In this document: positions 45,180 through 58,080 of the stretch, piece after piece
Numbering within the stretch: the stretch's first letter is position 1
How the letters are laid out: each line of letters starts with the position of its first letter
Origin: Ascarosepion bandense
Taxonomy: Eukaryota; Mollusca; Cephalopoda; Sepiida; Sepiidae
Length of the DNA: 64,000 nucleotides
Reading direction: 5' to 3'
Assembly (NCBI GenBank): GCA_037127315.1
Contig: JBBBDQ010001454.1
Span: forward strand, 863,501-927,500
The notes under the pieces: generated by a model
The model's input: only the letters and a program-made list of their open reading frames with translations
Database searches by the model: none
What the model was told of the DNA's origin: nothing
Program-made: the position numbers and the translations under genes

Positions 45180-46965
45180 ACAAAAGAGACAAAACAATTA
45201 TAAGTGACATCAAAAAATTACTAAAAAAGTAAAGACACCTCCTGGCTAAAACTCATTGAACACCATCCAAAACCACCCACACTATACAGACTACCAAAAA
45301 CACACAAAGCAAATATACCAATGAGACCTATCATATCAGAGATAGACCATGCTCAACACAAATTAGCCAGCACACTCAGCACAAAATCTTACCTCCATTC
45401 ATCAGCAAAATTCCTTGCATATAGAAAAGTCAGGTGACCTCTTAACAAATTAAAAACAGAGACATCAAAAATAAATATATGGTCAATTTAGACATAAAAT
45501 CTCTATACCCAAACTTCCCTATAGAGAAATGCCTAAATCTACTAAAGACACACTTAACAGAAATAAAATTACCTAACCTGATACACAAAATCATGAAAAT
45601 ATACCAGCTACTCACTAAACAATGTTTCTTCATTTTTGTTAACCACTTCCATAGATAAACATTTTGTTTACTGAAGACATTATCTATTTTTACAATTTCT
45701 AGGAAGTGGCCCTTTTAAAAACAGGCTACCACCAAACTCTTCTTATTTCAGATGCATAAACTCCCCCTACTAATATATCCACCAAACACTATTTTAGTAG
45801 GTTTTGTCAACCAATTTAACAGCCTACAATAGACTTCCCCTTTGAACTTGAAGTCAACTATACTCCTCCCTCCCTCCCTACACAGAAACAATAGCAACCT
45901 CAACTTTGACATTTACAAAAAAAGCTACCAACAAAAACAACCCAGTCAACTTCTATTCAAACCCTTCCTATAAAATTAAATCTGGTATAGACTTTGGTTT
46001 CAACTCAAGAGTATTAAGAATTTGCAGTGCCCAACATAGAAGAAAAGAAGAAACACATATAAAGAAAGCATATTCAAAAACTTCCAATATCCCTATCACT
46101 TTATCTGCAACCAAAATAACATTATCCACAATAATAAATTAAACAAATACATAACAGTACCTACCAACTCCATAATATCCACTATCCAGAACAACTTATC
46201 TCATCTAAACAGCATCAAATACTCACAACTACTTCCAAAGCCTTTATGAATATAATCAAAATTAAAAACACCGATATCAACAGCAATTCAGAAGCAGGCA
46301 TACATAAATTAATAGCTGAAACTGTTCTTCACAATATATTGGAGAAACACGCAGAAATTTAAAAGAAAAATGTCTATGAACACAAAAGGGACTTCATAAA
46401 TAACAATTTAACAAATGCCCTCATCATACACAGAAACAAATTTGACCACAATTTTGATTTAAAATATGCCACACTCATCAAAAAAGTAAGTAATTTACTC
46501 AGAATTAAAATTCTCAAGAGTGCAGGTATCAGATATTATTAAAATATAAATCTACACCTAGGTTTTCTACTAATATTGCATTTCTTCAAAGAATTACTAC
46601 TTTCCCAAGCCAACACATACAACAACAAATATATTGAAAAATCAAAAGAAAATCCATCACTTCAACTTTTGAATATGTACAGCACAGATGTTCATATCCA
46701 ACCATAACAATCTAATCACAGTCCAAACAATATTCATAAAAAACAAATATTTGAATATTACTCACTCACTTTACTTTTCACTAGACTTTGAATTACATTG
46801 TGCACTCTTCATATTTTGACTTCCAACTACCTGATGAACATTTAGGAACATTCTCAAATTTATAAACCTTGGTAAACCAATCAGATTTTTGCCTCTGTAT
46901 AATAAATCCTACATTGCCTTGTTAAAGTCTAGTTTTTCCTCTTGTCTCCTTTTCATTCATATATC
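45180..46965 (+). mobile_element. Penelope-like element, RT and GIY-YIG, decayed
   Basis: At about 45478-45540 the frame reads 'MVNLDIKSLYPNFPIEKCLN', an RT palm block typical of Penelope-like elements. At 46298 'GIHKLIAETVLHN' and at 46335-46355 'YIGETRR' followed by NLKEK form the GIY-YIG endonuclease with GIY changed to GIH. Near 46375-46450 'VYEHKRDFINNNLTNALI' and 'IHRNKFDHNFDLKYATLI' continue it. The tail to about 46965 matches the antisense tail at 470-700. Stops and frameshifts throughout. Confidence 0.85.
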
Positions 46966-47754
46966 TAATGAGGCTTAATTAAAAATTGAAACTTTTTGGG
47001 TTTTTTTATGCATTTAACATTTAAATTGTATTTAAATCTCACTTCTTTCGTTTTTAGACATTGAAGAGAACTTAGTGTAATTAATGAATACTTGTTAATT
47101 ATATAGATGGCAAGTTCTACTATGTATGATCTGTAAATACCCTTAATGATACTTGCCATGATTGAAATTAAATTACAAGTAAATGTCAAGTTTTCTGTTT
47201 GTTCATGGTGAAAATTAATGAAAAACATTCATGTCCAAACACTTGCATGCTCAAACAAATCCCTTCCAATATCTTATAGCAGACTAGCAATATATTCGTC
47301 AAGGAAATGTCTATATTGGCATCAGGAGTTGATTTCTTAACATTTTCAGGTTTTCTCATTTCTATTTATCATTTTCATATCTGCTTCAAATTTGTGTCGA
47401 GATGATAATTTTTAATTAGTGACTCTTAATAGAACAAGTTTTAATTAGCACCTTAATAAATGTTACTGGCATCTATTCAGCAATGAATTTTAGGAATACA
47501 TCAGGGTTTTCTAATCAAGATTCTTTTATTCTTTCTCATTATACCAACATTAAAGTATTGACAGTTTTCAATTAAAAGATGAAAGTCCTCTTTTTCACTG
47601 ATATGTACTATATTTTTGGAACGAGTTTTCCAAGTTGTCTAGTTTAAAAATAAAACAAAAAAATACATTCATTATTACAATGTACAAGATTTGTATAGAA
47701 ATTATAAATATAAAAAAAAAAATAATTAATATAAGTAAGAGTATATAACATGCA

Positions 47755-48041
47755 GATGTGTGTTATGGTGCAAATGATATTGGCTCAGAATGAGAAATTG
47801 GTGAGCTGAGTCTGAATTCCAGTTGAATTCATTGCATTCCCTTACATGCAAATACCCTTAATCCATCTCTTCTTCCTCCAGCTCTGAGTTGAATAGCAGA
47901 ACAGATTGGGTTCTGTAGCCTTAGATGGCAACACAGAAAGAAATAGTGGCCTATTGTGAGAAAATTTTCTGCCCTGTCAGTCATGGATCAAAAGTGACAT
48001 AATCACCCAAGCATGTATTATATATGTCACTTAACTGATAT
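47755..48041 (+). repeat. tRNA-derived SINE, family 1, copy f
   Basis: GATGTGTGTTATGGTGCAAA, TGATATTGGCTCAGAATGAG, GAGTCTGAATTCC, CCTTACATGCAAATACCCTT, GGTTCTGTAGCCTTAGATGG, TGTCACTTAACTGAT. Some internal deletion relative to copy d. Confidence 0.85.
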
Positions 48042-48714
48042 AACATACAAAATACAGAAATATTTTTTGTCTTGACATCACTAATAAAAAGGACATTGTA
48101 GTCTTACAGTGAATGGTTCCAAACAGTAATTGTTAATATAAATGATAAATCCATATTAGACAATATGGATTTACCCCACTCAATAATATTTCCCCACTCA
48201 ATAATATTTCTTTTTTTGTTAAAACTTTCTCCTGGATCCAATAAGTATGCAAGTCAAATTTGAGAGTTCTTCATCAACCATGTATAATGAACAACTGAAC
48301 AAATTCTTCCCAATTGTATATATAGATATATATTCAATAAATCAATAAATATTGAATGAAATTATCTTATTGACCAACTCCTAAGTTTTGCATCATACCA
48401 CTCAGTCAAATGTTTGATAAATCTATTGAATTGTTACCGGGTATAATTATCCTCCACAGAAACAAACATTTACTGTAAGTTTCATATTTCCAATTTGAAA
48501 TAATACTATGCTAGAGTTACTGAGAATGTCACAACATATAAACATTTTGTTGTTGTTAAAATGTGGGAATTTTTTTTCTTTCAAATTCAGTAAACTCTCC
48601 AAAGATGATATACTTTTCAAAATAGAAACCTTCAAACTGACTGATTATTTAATTATTTTAAATACATAGTAGAACTTGCCATCTACATAATTCATTTTAT
48701 TTAAATGCTTACAT

Positions 48715-48965
48715 GGTTGTATGCCTAAATACAGTTAGAACATTTACTTTCTGATCATGAGACCCAAGTTCAAATCTCACCATGGTCAATTTGTCAGGAG
48801 GGTGACTTCTTGATGTTATTGACCTAGGGAGCAAAACCATAGTAAAATGCCTGAAAACCATGTCACAGATTGGCCTGAGCCTTGTGAGTGAAATTGGGTA
48901 GTGGTACCTTTTGGGAGCTGTCAGTGGCTGTGCTAGCACAAAGTCATATTGACTGAGGGTTTGAG
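48715..48965 (+). repeat. tRNA-derived SINE, family 2
   Basis: A different tRNA-related head: GGTTGTATGCCTAAATACAG, then TTTCTGATCATGAGACCCAA, GTTCAAATCTCACCATGG with the B box GTTCAAATC. The body contains AGCCTTGTGAGTGAAATTGG and TAGTGGTACC, typical of widespread cephalopod tRNA-derived SINEs (CCTTGTGAGTGGATTTGGTA type). One copy in the window. Confidence 0.75.
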
Positions 48966-49269
48966 TGTACTGGCTTTGTTCAGGCTGTTAATCATGCCAG
49001 ATAATGCTCTCTCGCTTCCAGAAACTTCTGGCATAGTTGCAGTATAAACCACAGGTGGGATCTGTGGATATTGAACAATTGACTAGGAATATGAAACAGT
49101 GATTTGCTAGCTGACCTAGTAGGCAGGCATATACAGGTAAAATGGTCAGTCATTGTAAATACAGGAAAACAGGGTATAAAAGGAAGAATAGGCATTAAAT
49201 GGGATTTAAAATAGCCGTACAAAAATTTACAGTTTACATGTGGACAGTTTGATAAAGACTTCTTTTTTT

Positions 49270-49910
49270 GTTGTACTCGTAGTAGGTGATCATTTATCTC
49301 CACTTACCCCTATTCTTTATCACTCTTCATAATTTTTCTCTTGGTATCTCTCCCAAACCTTGCTCTGCTATTCACTTACTCAAGCCCATCAAGTATGTCT
49401 TGCATTGCTTTCCCCTGTCTCTCTTTCCATCTATCTATCCCATGAACATTAGATTCTCCAAACCCTTCATTCTCATCACATGCCCCAGAAACTTCAGCTG
49501 TCTCTTTCTGATGCTAAGTATGAGTTTCCATTTTGTTTTCATCCTCTCATTGTTGTTGCTCACATGTTTGGTCAATGGTATCCTCAGCATCTTTCTGTGA
49601 AATCCCATTTCTTTTGCTTGGAATGTCTCCTTCATGTTTGAGGAGATTGTCCAGCATTTGCTTCTATATAGGAGGACAGATATCACTTAATAATTCAGTA
49701 CTCTTTTCTTTGTTTCTAATGAAATTTTCCTGTCTCTCAATACTCTTCTTAGCTTTTTGAAATATGCTCTTGACCATGCCAATGCACCTTCAAATGTCAG
49801 CGTCACACTTTCTGTCCTCTGTCAGAAAACTTTGCAGGTTTTTAGATTTCTGCACCTGCTTGATTTTTAATATCCCTGGCCTGTAGTTGGCATTTTGAGC
49901 TCCTCTTTTT
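49270..49910 (-). mobile_element. RTE-like LINE C-terminal region, antisense
   Basis: A minus-strand frame of 83 codons reads 'VLLYRSKCWTISSNMKE', 'TFQAKEMGFHRKMLRIPL', 'TKHVSNNNERMKTKWKLIL' and 'SIRKRQLKFLGHVMRMKG', the conserved post-RT region. Upstream on the same strand 'LKIKQVQKSKNLQSFLTE' and 'DRKCDAD' precede it. Best preserved piece of this family in the window apart from 62.3-63.28 kb. Confidence 0.85.
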
Positions 49911-49914
49911 GCTG

Positions 49915-52380
49915 AAGGGACCCAGAAATAATGCAGAAGTATTAAAACAAGGTACAAAGATTTTCTTTTTCTTTTTTTAAAAATGAGGGTGGGGGGCATT
50001 TTGAATGAGCAGAAAGTTCTTTAAAATGCAGAGAGAGGTCATTTTAATTTTGATGGAGACATTGACATATCACTGGTTAAGCAACGTGTTGATAAGTGTA
50101 ACAAAAGAAAGTTACTGAATTAAATTGATTAATAGCCTATTAAAGATTATGATCATTAATTTGCAAACATCTCTATTAACCACTGAAGAGGAGGAGTCTC
50201 TCTTTATTAAGAGCTCATTGTTTCATATGTAGAGAATGTTGAACTTGGTGGAAGGCTAGCCACTTCACAAGATATTATTGGCTAGTGAACAAAAGATCAT
50301 CCTTTCCAAATATTATTAGCTCAGAGATGAAAACTTGCTGTAATTAAGATATTATCCAGGGTTAAAGTCTTATGTTTATTATGGTGCAATTGACATTCAC
50401 TGTAACAAAAGTTTTCTTTGGCTCAGTAACACTGACTGAAAAATGTTCACTCTAATGAAGACAGCGGAAGCCAAAAAGGACTCTTTCTTTTTTTCTTACA
50501 TATATATAAAGGTGCTTAAAAATTATTGGCCTAGTCTACTTTCCAAAATCAAACCAAATGAACAAACAAACAAAATTTTGTGGAGAGGAAAAGATTTGAA
50601 ACCAGTCTAACAACTTTTCAGCACCTGTTCATATAATTATTTTTGACTGGGTGGTGATATGTTTTGAAGGGTGAAAGTATAAAATCTATTTATTCAATAG
50701 TAAGCATGTAACTGGTTGATTGGATTTATTTTCAAGTATAATTTCTCTGAGAGAACTCAGCTAATCCAGCAAAAGATTTTGTTAAATTGTTCTTGTAATT
50801 TATCTATATAAGACTTGTTTATTCTAGATCCTACAAGGGAAGTTAAAACAGTAAATTCTAGGCCAAATTTTTTATATCTTTATTTGTTAAATTCTTTCAT
50901 TTGAGTCTATATGAACTGATTAGTCATCTTTTATTGGGCTGATATAATCAATTATTTTTGTCACCAAAAACAAGACAAAGATCTCAGATTACAGACTGTC
51001 AGTCACTTTGACTAATACTAAAGTATGTCTTGACAAAAAATTTATTGCTTTTTTTAACAAAATTTTTCAAATAAAAAAATAATTGCTTTATTCATAATTG
51101 TTTCAGGTTTTTAGAGCACTGGTAAGTTCAGAAGCAAGCAGTTTCAAACTTTAAGAAAAGTTCAGTTTTCTAGTTCAAAAAGCAAACTTTTTCTTTGCAC
51201 ATTTTTCTTTTAAGTTTCTACACAGCTTCTTTTACTATTCCTTAAAAAAATAATTTATAAGTTTCTGTTTTATTTAATGTCAACATTTTCATTTGATATT
51301 CATTGAAAAAAATATCTTCAAATGTCTCTGTTTATTTTCAAAGAGTCATTCTGGAATTGTTTTGTTAAAAGAGATTTGATAATTTCTTTTGCTACATTCA
51401 CTTTTGCATTTCATAAAGGAAACCAAAAACTAAATGTATATTATAATAGAAAAGCTGGTTTTCTGTCTGTCACACATTGTCTGTGCATGACTTTGTGTGC
51501 GCATGTGTAATTTATATGCATATGTAGCATGTGAGTGAGTTACATTTATTCTACACAGAAACATACACACATACATGGATACTGAGTTTGAAATAAGACA
51601 TTGGAATAATCCACTACCATCCCACAGTCTTTCCCCACCCCTGAGCTGATATAGTTGGGGTTAAGAAAGAAAGAAAAATGATAAACTTATCAATAGCTTC
51701 ATCCCCAGCAAACTCTTTGTGTGTATAACTGTGAAATAAAAATAAAAAGATTGGTATTTTTCACAATCATTATTATTATTATTATTATTATTTAAGGGTT
51801 TCTTGGTTTGAAACACATCACCTTACAGATGAGAAATTGAAATAATGCAAAAAAAAGGCTATTCATTTTGTTATGAACTTTGGTTTTGAAATGAGGCTCT
51901 CTCTCAAATATCAAATGAAAATCTTGTCCTAGAATAACATTTCTTTTTTTGCTCTAAGTGCATCAAATATTTTTATCTTCCACTTTTCTTCAGCACGTTT
52001 TTCTTTTCAGAAATAAAAAAACAAAAAATTAAAAACAAAAAAAGAAAAAAAAACTAACAACTAAATTTGTCACTGAATTTGTCAAGACTTAATCTCATCT
52101 TCAGAATATAGGAAAGACTCCCTGAAGATATTATTTAAGTATTTATCTGCATAGATATCTGATATAATGAATTTTAAGTGCAATATATATGATGAAAACT
52201 CTACAGAATGACTAGCATCTTGTCCAGAGCAAATTCATAATCTATAAAAGGTATCAGAAGGATCTCTCATATCTTCAGTGAAATTTGAACCTTTCCTCCC
52301 TAGTCTCTGACAATATTGCCCTGAGCTATGGAAGCACAACCAAGACTAGTAATGAACACACATAAATCTGTTGTTGATTA
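49915..52380. other. no recognised feature
   Basis: AT-rich sequence; an ATT/TTA trinucleotide run lies at about 51771-51793. The 62-codon frame at 51322-51510 shows no motif. Confidence 0.5.
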
Positions 52381-52384
52381 GTTT

Positions 52385-52745
52385 GTAGAGTTTTATAGAA
52401 AAACCTTGGAAGGGTTGATTTTAAAATTTTTAGTTGTTATACTACTGTTGAAAACCAAGGCCCATATTAATATTGACCTCTCCATAAAAGTCAACAATAC
52501 TCAGGAAAGAAATTGGGTAGACGGAGCCCTATCTCTCTCATGTACTGTCCACTTTGACTACAGAATATGGGCCACAATCCTCCATGCCAGGTATTGCTGT
52601 GGTGATTTCCATAGCAAGTACATCTTTTTCATAGGATCAAGTTACTATCTCTATGCTCAAACTGTTTTTTACTTCATAGTTGTCTTTCTTCTAGACTAGT
52701 TGTCAACCAGTGCTGAAGATCCTAGTCTGTACTACTGTTTAACTC
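52385..52745 (+). other. unidentified moderately GC-rich segment with 97-codon frame
   Basis: The frame 52406-52699 includes 'AHINIDLSIKVNNTQERNWV' and a hydrophobic C-terminal run. I do not recognise it. It may be a fragment of an old mobile element, since its ends blend into AT-rich DNA and no splice context or homology to SNX14 is seen. Confidence 0.25.
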
Positions 52746-54429
52746 ATAGAAGAGAAGATGAAAGGCTTGGTAGAATGAATGATAACGTAAACAAAAAAAT
52801 TGATATCTAAAACTGGTTTAGACCAAGTTACAAAAATGTTTTTTGGGTTTTTTCTTTCTGAGGGAAAAATGAAAAATTGCAATTTATTTGTCTTCCATAT
52901 TTGGATGCAGCCATAATGGCATCCCAAATTTTCAAGAACCAGTTCAGTAAGAACAGAAAAACTTTAAGAACCTATTCTGCTTATTTTATTTTCAATCTGA
53001 GAATGGAAACAAATCACTTTATAGTAGCGATTGTTAACCACTAGTGTGCCATGCAATCTCCTTAAACATGTTGCTAAATATTGCCACTGTGCGTGTGTGT
53101 GTGTGAGCAGAAGTAGAAATGGTACAATGTTAGTATTTTAGTAAATGAATAAGTATTAAACTTCTTTTTCAAATCATTCTTTTCACTAATCTTCAATTGT
53201 GTTATTTTAAATACTTTGTTTTGATATTAATTTTTTTTAAGTTATTTTTATTTTTTAATTTGATTTTTTAAAATGTTCCTTTATTTGAATAATCTTTTCT
53301 TTATATAATTGTCTTCAAAATTTATCATTTTATTTCATAACATTCAAATGTATACGCTTTAATAATTTTGGTAAGTGTGCCAGGGCATTTTCATTTGTTC
53401 CAAGGTGTGCCATTGTACTTAAGAAATACTGTCCTATAGTATTAAGAATTAAACCATTTTGAAAATTTAATAGAAAAGATTTATTTATAAGGATGTTTTC
53501 AGATAGAAATTCTGTTCGTATGATATTTCTCTTCAGAAGTATATTTTTTGACTCTAGCCTTATCAGCTGTGTAATAGTTTCTTAGTCACATTTAAAATGA
53601 ATGCAGTCCCAAAGATCCAATGGAAGACTTATCAAATTTATGACCAAACTATTTGCTACATTTTTAACTTCAAGATGATTTCTTTTGTCATCACAGGAAA
53701 CACTTTTTAGAACTTTATTTAGCTATCATATATCAGCTTTTAATATTATTTTGGATAATCCAACAAACGATTCACTAAGCTACTTATAATTTTAAGAATT
53801 GCTTCATATTAAATTCTCAAAAAGCATTGAATTTTTCATATATGCATCAAACATCATGAATAAGCATCTCAATTAATAAAGACTAAAACTGACCTAAATT
53901 ATCTAAAACTTGTTCATGAATATGCAAATACATAGAGTTGGTGGAAAGTGTATATTTTTGTCATTTCTAGAAAAACAAGGGTAAAACCAAGAAATATATT
54001 TGGTTCCAATGTAGATCCTGATCTCATTTTATATAATAACTGATGACATTTAACAATGAGACAATTTAAATACTTTTATAAAAATACTAGTGTACGCATA
54101 CCATCAGAAATGACAGCAGTTCTTAGAAAGTTTTATTAGTGAGATGTAATGAAACAAAAAGTCTTGAAACAATCTATTGAAATTAAATAAAGTGGAGAAA
54201 AAAAATTCACAACTAAAATAGAAGTCAATTAACCGCTTAATTAATCCTCTCTCTTTACAGATTTTTTTAGACATTCAGTAGTATTTATAATACGTGGATT
54301 ACTTCTGGTATTATATAAATTGTTTTTTGCTCACTATTTTTTTTCATGTTAAAAATGTATGTTTAATATAAAAGTGAAAGGAATGAGAATTTTCCTTGAT
54401 GCTGATAATTCTAAAAGAATTCACATTGC

Positions 54430-54952
54430 CACCACTTTTCTCTTCATCTGTAATGAGAGTACTCAGCATTCACTCCTATACAAGAGGATTGATATTTACT
54501 GTTTATAGTGTTTGGACCATTGTCTTCTTCTTTGTTGCCATATCCATGATGTGTTGGTCATTGTATGCATGAATATGGTAAAAAAGGTGAGGGCAACAGT
54601 CCAAATAATAGAGTGTAAATAATTACAATTCCTTATCTCAAAAATAAAAGGAAATATGTTGAATGATTGATATTTCATAACAGTCCTGCAGTATTTTCTT
54701 AGTATTGAATTAAATTTTCCTGTTTCTTACTACCTTGTTTATCTTTGGGAAGTCATCTTTTGCTAATTCAATGTGTGTTTGGATTTTGGTGTTGCATTTT
54801 CCATACCTTGTGAAAACGCTTCCAAGAAATTTAAATTTCTGTACTTGTTTGATGTTGACATCTCCAATTTGGAATTGACATCTTGGGTTATTTCTTGTGA
54901 ATTTGGATAAAATATGGATATGAATCTGACACAATGATAGGATGAGAAACAA
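54430..54952 (-). mobile_element. RTE-like LINE fragment, antisense, split by a small insertion
   Basis: Minus-strand frame 54710-54952 reads 'CQFQIGDVNIKQVQKFKFLG', 'SVFTRYGKCNTKIQTHIE' and 'LAKDDFPKINKVVRNRKI', the segment just after the RT palm. It continues across 54676-54710 and, after a 167-base insertion, into 54430-54497. Confidence 0.8.
54498..54664. mobile_element. 167-bp non-autonomous insertion with 11-bp target duplication
   Basis: Flanked by GATTGATATTT at 54487-54497 and 54665-54675. The body belongs to the CTGAAGA-hairpin repeat group: it holds TTGTTGCCATATCCATGATG on one side and GAATATGGTAAAAAAGGTGA, GGGCAACAGTCCAAATAAT on the other, so its halves are inverted copies of each other. 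It sits inside the RTE-like fragment. Confidence 0.8.
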
Positions 54953-55559
54953 ATAGGAACTGTTTATAAATTTAACATATTTTCCTTTTACTTAACCCAT
55001 GGTCCTTTTTTAGGACTAGAAGGATAATTTACCATATTTCAGAAATTCCTGCAGTTTTCAAATATATCTTTGGTTAATAATAAAGAATGAAGTGTTTTTC
55101 AAATATATCACCTACTGTCTGATGTATATTGGCAACACTGATGTCTCAGTTTTTAGTGTAGAGTGAAAATCTTGAGGAGGAGGAAACACTCAGTTTCATC
55201 TATCATTCAAGCAAAAACTTTTTTGGTAAGCAGTACTTATATCGAACTCATATTTGTGTAAGGATCAAACTAAAAATTAATTTTTCTCTTAGAATAATGC
55301 AATTAAAATTTTTTATATGTTTAGTATTAAATAAATTTGTACAAATTAAAGATTTTTGGTAAAAAATTTAAGAAAAAAACTTGGTCGCTAATGAGTTAAA
55401 CTTCCAAAAATAAAATATGGAGGGAAACAGAAAATTCTGGCATTTTTATTTTTTTTTATACTAGTTGTGGTTGAATGTAGACAAATCTCAGATTCTTTAA
55501 GGATTTTGTAAAAGTTATATAATAACTAATATATATATATATATACTAATAAAAAACCT

Positions 55560-56065
55560 AGTACATATATTGGTTTTACTACAACCACGTTCTCCCATAC
55601 ACTTACATGTCATCTTTCTGATCAGAGTACTATTAAACAACATTTCTCTGAAAAACATAAACATGTAGGTAATATCAGACAGATTTTGGTCAACAATACG
55701 GTGATCCTTACTCATACACACAGTAAGATGAACCTGCAGATATTGGAGGCCATGTACATCAAATCTAAACAACCAACACTCAATAAAATCAACTTTAAAA
55801 CCGGAAATAACATATTACATTGCATTTGACTACATGGTTTTGTTGTCATTTCACGCTATCACATGGTGTGACATCATAAAACTGCATCGCAAATTTAAGA
55901 ACTGCGTTTATTATTTTTGGTAACTATTGCCGTTGCCAAGCAGAGTTTTATGTCAACACAAAATAAAATTGTCGGTGATGGTGGATGTTATAATATTTCA
56001 GTTTAAACAACCTCTCTGAAGATGGCTCATGTGAGCCGAAAGCTTAGAAGAAAATCAATAAATAA
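55560..56065 (+). mobile_element. Penelope-like (GIY-YIG type) 3' fragment
   Basis: Frame 55632-55828 reads 'KQHFSEKHKHVGNIRQILVN', 'NTVILTHTHSKMNLQILEAM', 'YIKSKQPTLNKINF' and a stop, the C-terminal end of a GIY-YIG Penelope-like protein (LEALYIKxxxPxLN signature). The untranslated tail contains the hairpin CTGAAGATGGCTCATGTGAG plus CCGAAAGC at 56016-56042. Confidence 0.75.
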
Positions 56066-56218
56066 TTATCCAAATGTTGGAGAATTTTTGTCTTTATTTT
56101 CAACTGAAATTAAAGCAAAAATACGATGTTTAGAACGGCTCATGATTAAACATAATAGACATTCATTGTCTCTTATATTTAACAGCATATGTTTAGAAAA
56201 TTACTTGCTGCATCGATA

Positions 56219-56219
<1 letters not shown>

Positions 56220-56253
<34 letters not shown>
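56220..56253. repeat. (TA)n microsatellite
   Basis: Alternating A/T tract following CGATACAC. Confidence 0.9.
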
Positions 56254-56256
<3 letters not shown>

Positions 56257-56716
56257 ATGTTTGATGAAATAATTTAGGCATATCTATTTTATTTTAATAA
56301 TTTAATTTAATGCTCTTTTAGTCCCAAATAAGTTTCCTCATATGATGATTAAAAATAACAAGAAACATACTGTACATATTTTCATTAGTTTTATTTTAAC
56401 GTCCCAAGTACTTTCAATCTTGTCCAAGATCACCTTTAGGGAATTGATTGTAAGATGAAATTGGTATAGTTATCCATTATCAAAAGTTGTCAGTTATTAA
56501 TATCTTGTGGTTTAACCACTATTAGTTTGGGGCATATACATAAGGACTCAATGCCAATTTCAAAATTATATGGTGTAAGGAGGAAACACAATTTGTAATA
56601 TCTATAAAAATGAAAATTTACATGTTTTAAACTAATCTGTAAATAGACATAATATGTTTAAGTTATTTTATCAGACATGCTTAAATGAAGATATGCCGTC
56701 TAAATGTACACACACA

Positions 56717-56719
<3 letters not shown>

Positions 56720-56762
<43 letters not shown>
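56720..56762. repeat. (TA)n microsatellite
   Basis: About 43 bases of alternating A/T preceded by ACACACACATGCA. Confidence 0.95.
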
Positions 56763-56764
<2 letters not shown>

Positions 56765-57023
56765 CATCTTTTTTATTACCAAATTTTAAAATATTTCCTG
56801 TTTGTTCCTCATATATACAGTGGGATGGATAAATTATCATCTAAATTACGCAAAATGAAAATAACACTGATATCTCATTTTAACAGATATATTTATGAAA
56901 ATTACACAAAAATATCTTGAAATACTGAAGTATAAATTTATTCAATGGAATTTCCATTAGCTTCAACCATGGTCTCCAGAGAACTTCAGAATATCCTGTA
57001 TTTTTTCTTTATATTTATAGCAT

Positions 57024-57024
<1 letters not shown>

Positions 57025-57065
<41 letters not shown>

Positions 57066-57212
57066 CATACACACTAGTATAGTTCCAATAGAAAAGATAA
57101 CATTATTTACATATGAATGTGTCCTTGGCCTACAGACAGTGAAATATATGTGCATTATACAGTGAAATATCTGTGTATTATGAAAAATGTTACATACAGA
57201 CTCACATGCATC

Positions 57213-57262
<50 letters not shown>

Positions 57263-57265
57263 TTG
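57025..57265. repeat. (TA)n and (GA)n microsatellite cluster
   Basis: TA tract at about 57026-57061, a further TA tract at about 57219-57242 followed directly by an AG run to about 57262. Confidence 0.9.
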
Positions 57266-57678
57266 GGGATAAGAGAGAAATCTAAAAACTTGTACTTATT
57301 GTAGCCAATTAAGAATCATGTAAGAATTTTTTTCTTTATTTGTTCCAAGAAATGTAAAATAAGAAAAGAAAGATTTTAGGAAACTCTTCAAATGTCAAAC
57401 TTTGCCTTGTTAACTTGAAGTTGCAAAGTTAAATTAATGCTTTTTAACTCCATAGGTCTGTGAGTGAGAGAGAAATAAAGAATGATAGAGACTAAAACTT
57501 AATGATTACTCCATTTTTAAATTTCTGTGGACAAGAATGTTCAAAGTTTGTAGCTACAATATGTATGTGTAAAGGGAAATAGTATGTAGGTAAATATAAA
57601 TTAAATTATATTGCAAAGTAAATTGTTTGTGCATATACATGTACACAAATTCATATATGAAACCTGTTTTCTACGTAT

Positions 57679-57682
<4 letters not shown>

Positions 57683-57731
<49 letters not shown>
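57683..57731. repeat. (TA)n microsatellite
   Basis: About 49 bases, the longest uninterrupted TA tract in the window. Confidence 0.95.
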
Positions 57732-57733
<2 letters not shown>

Positions 57734-58043
57734 TAAAGAAGTAATGGATTTTTATTTATTAATCTGACAGATTTTTAACCCTTTAAAAGTTATTTTTAGT
57801 GAATACTCATTATTAAGTAGATGTTCCATTCATTTATTAAACAGTATATTTATTTATTTACATCTACCAACTTTAATATTCAAGAAATTGTATTAAAGAA
57901 AAATATGTATCTTGGCAGGATTTGAAACTGTCTCTACCTGGGCAGAGAGAAAGAGGGATGTAGGTTTGAATCTTGCTAAAGAGTGCAATTTTTTCCACCC
58001 ATATATGCATATATCAAATAACACAATTTAGAAAACTTTGCTT

Positions 58044-58076
<33 letters not shown>

Positions 58077-58080
<4 letters not shown>

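Noticed and set aside
46832..46870. CTGATGA in the Penelope tail as a second hammerhead core
   Set aside because: The following stem is not closed by GAAA (it reads CTCAAA here and in the antisense copy near 665-690), so an essential core element is missing.
51107..51123. 15-nt microexon-like segment between TTTCAG and GTAAGT
   Set aside because: Contains no SNX14-like sequence and its length and phase do not complete the AG-split codon usefully.
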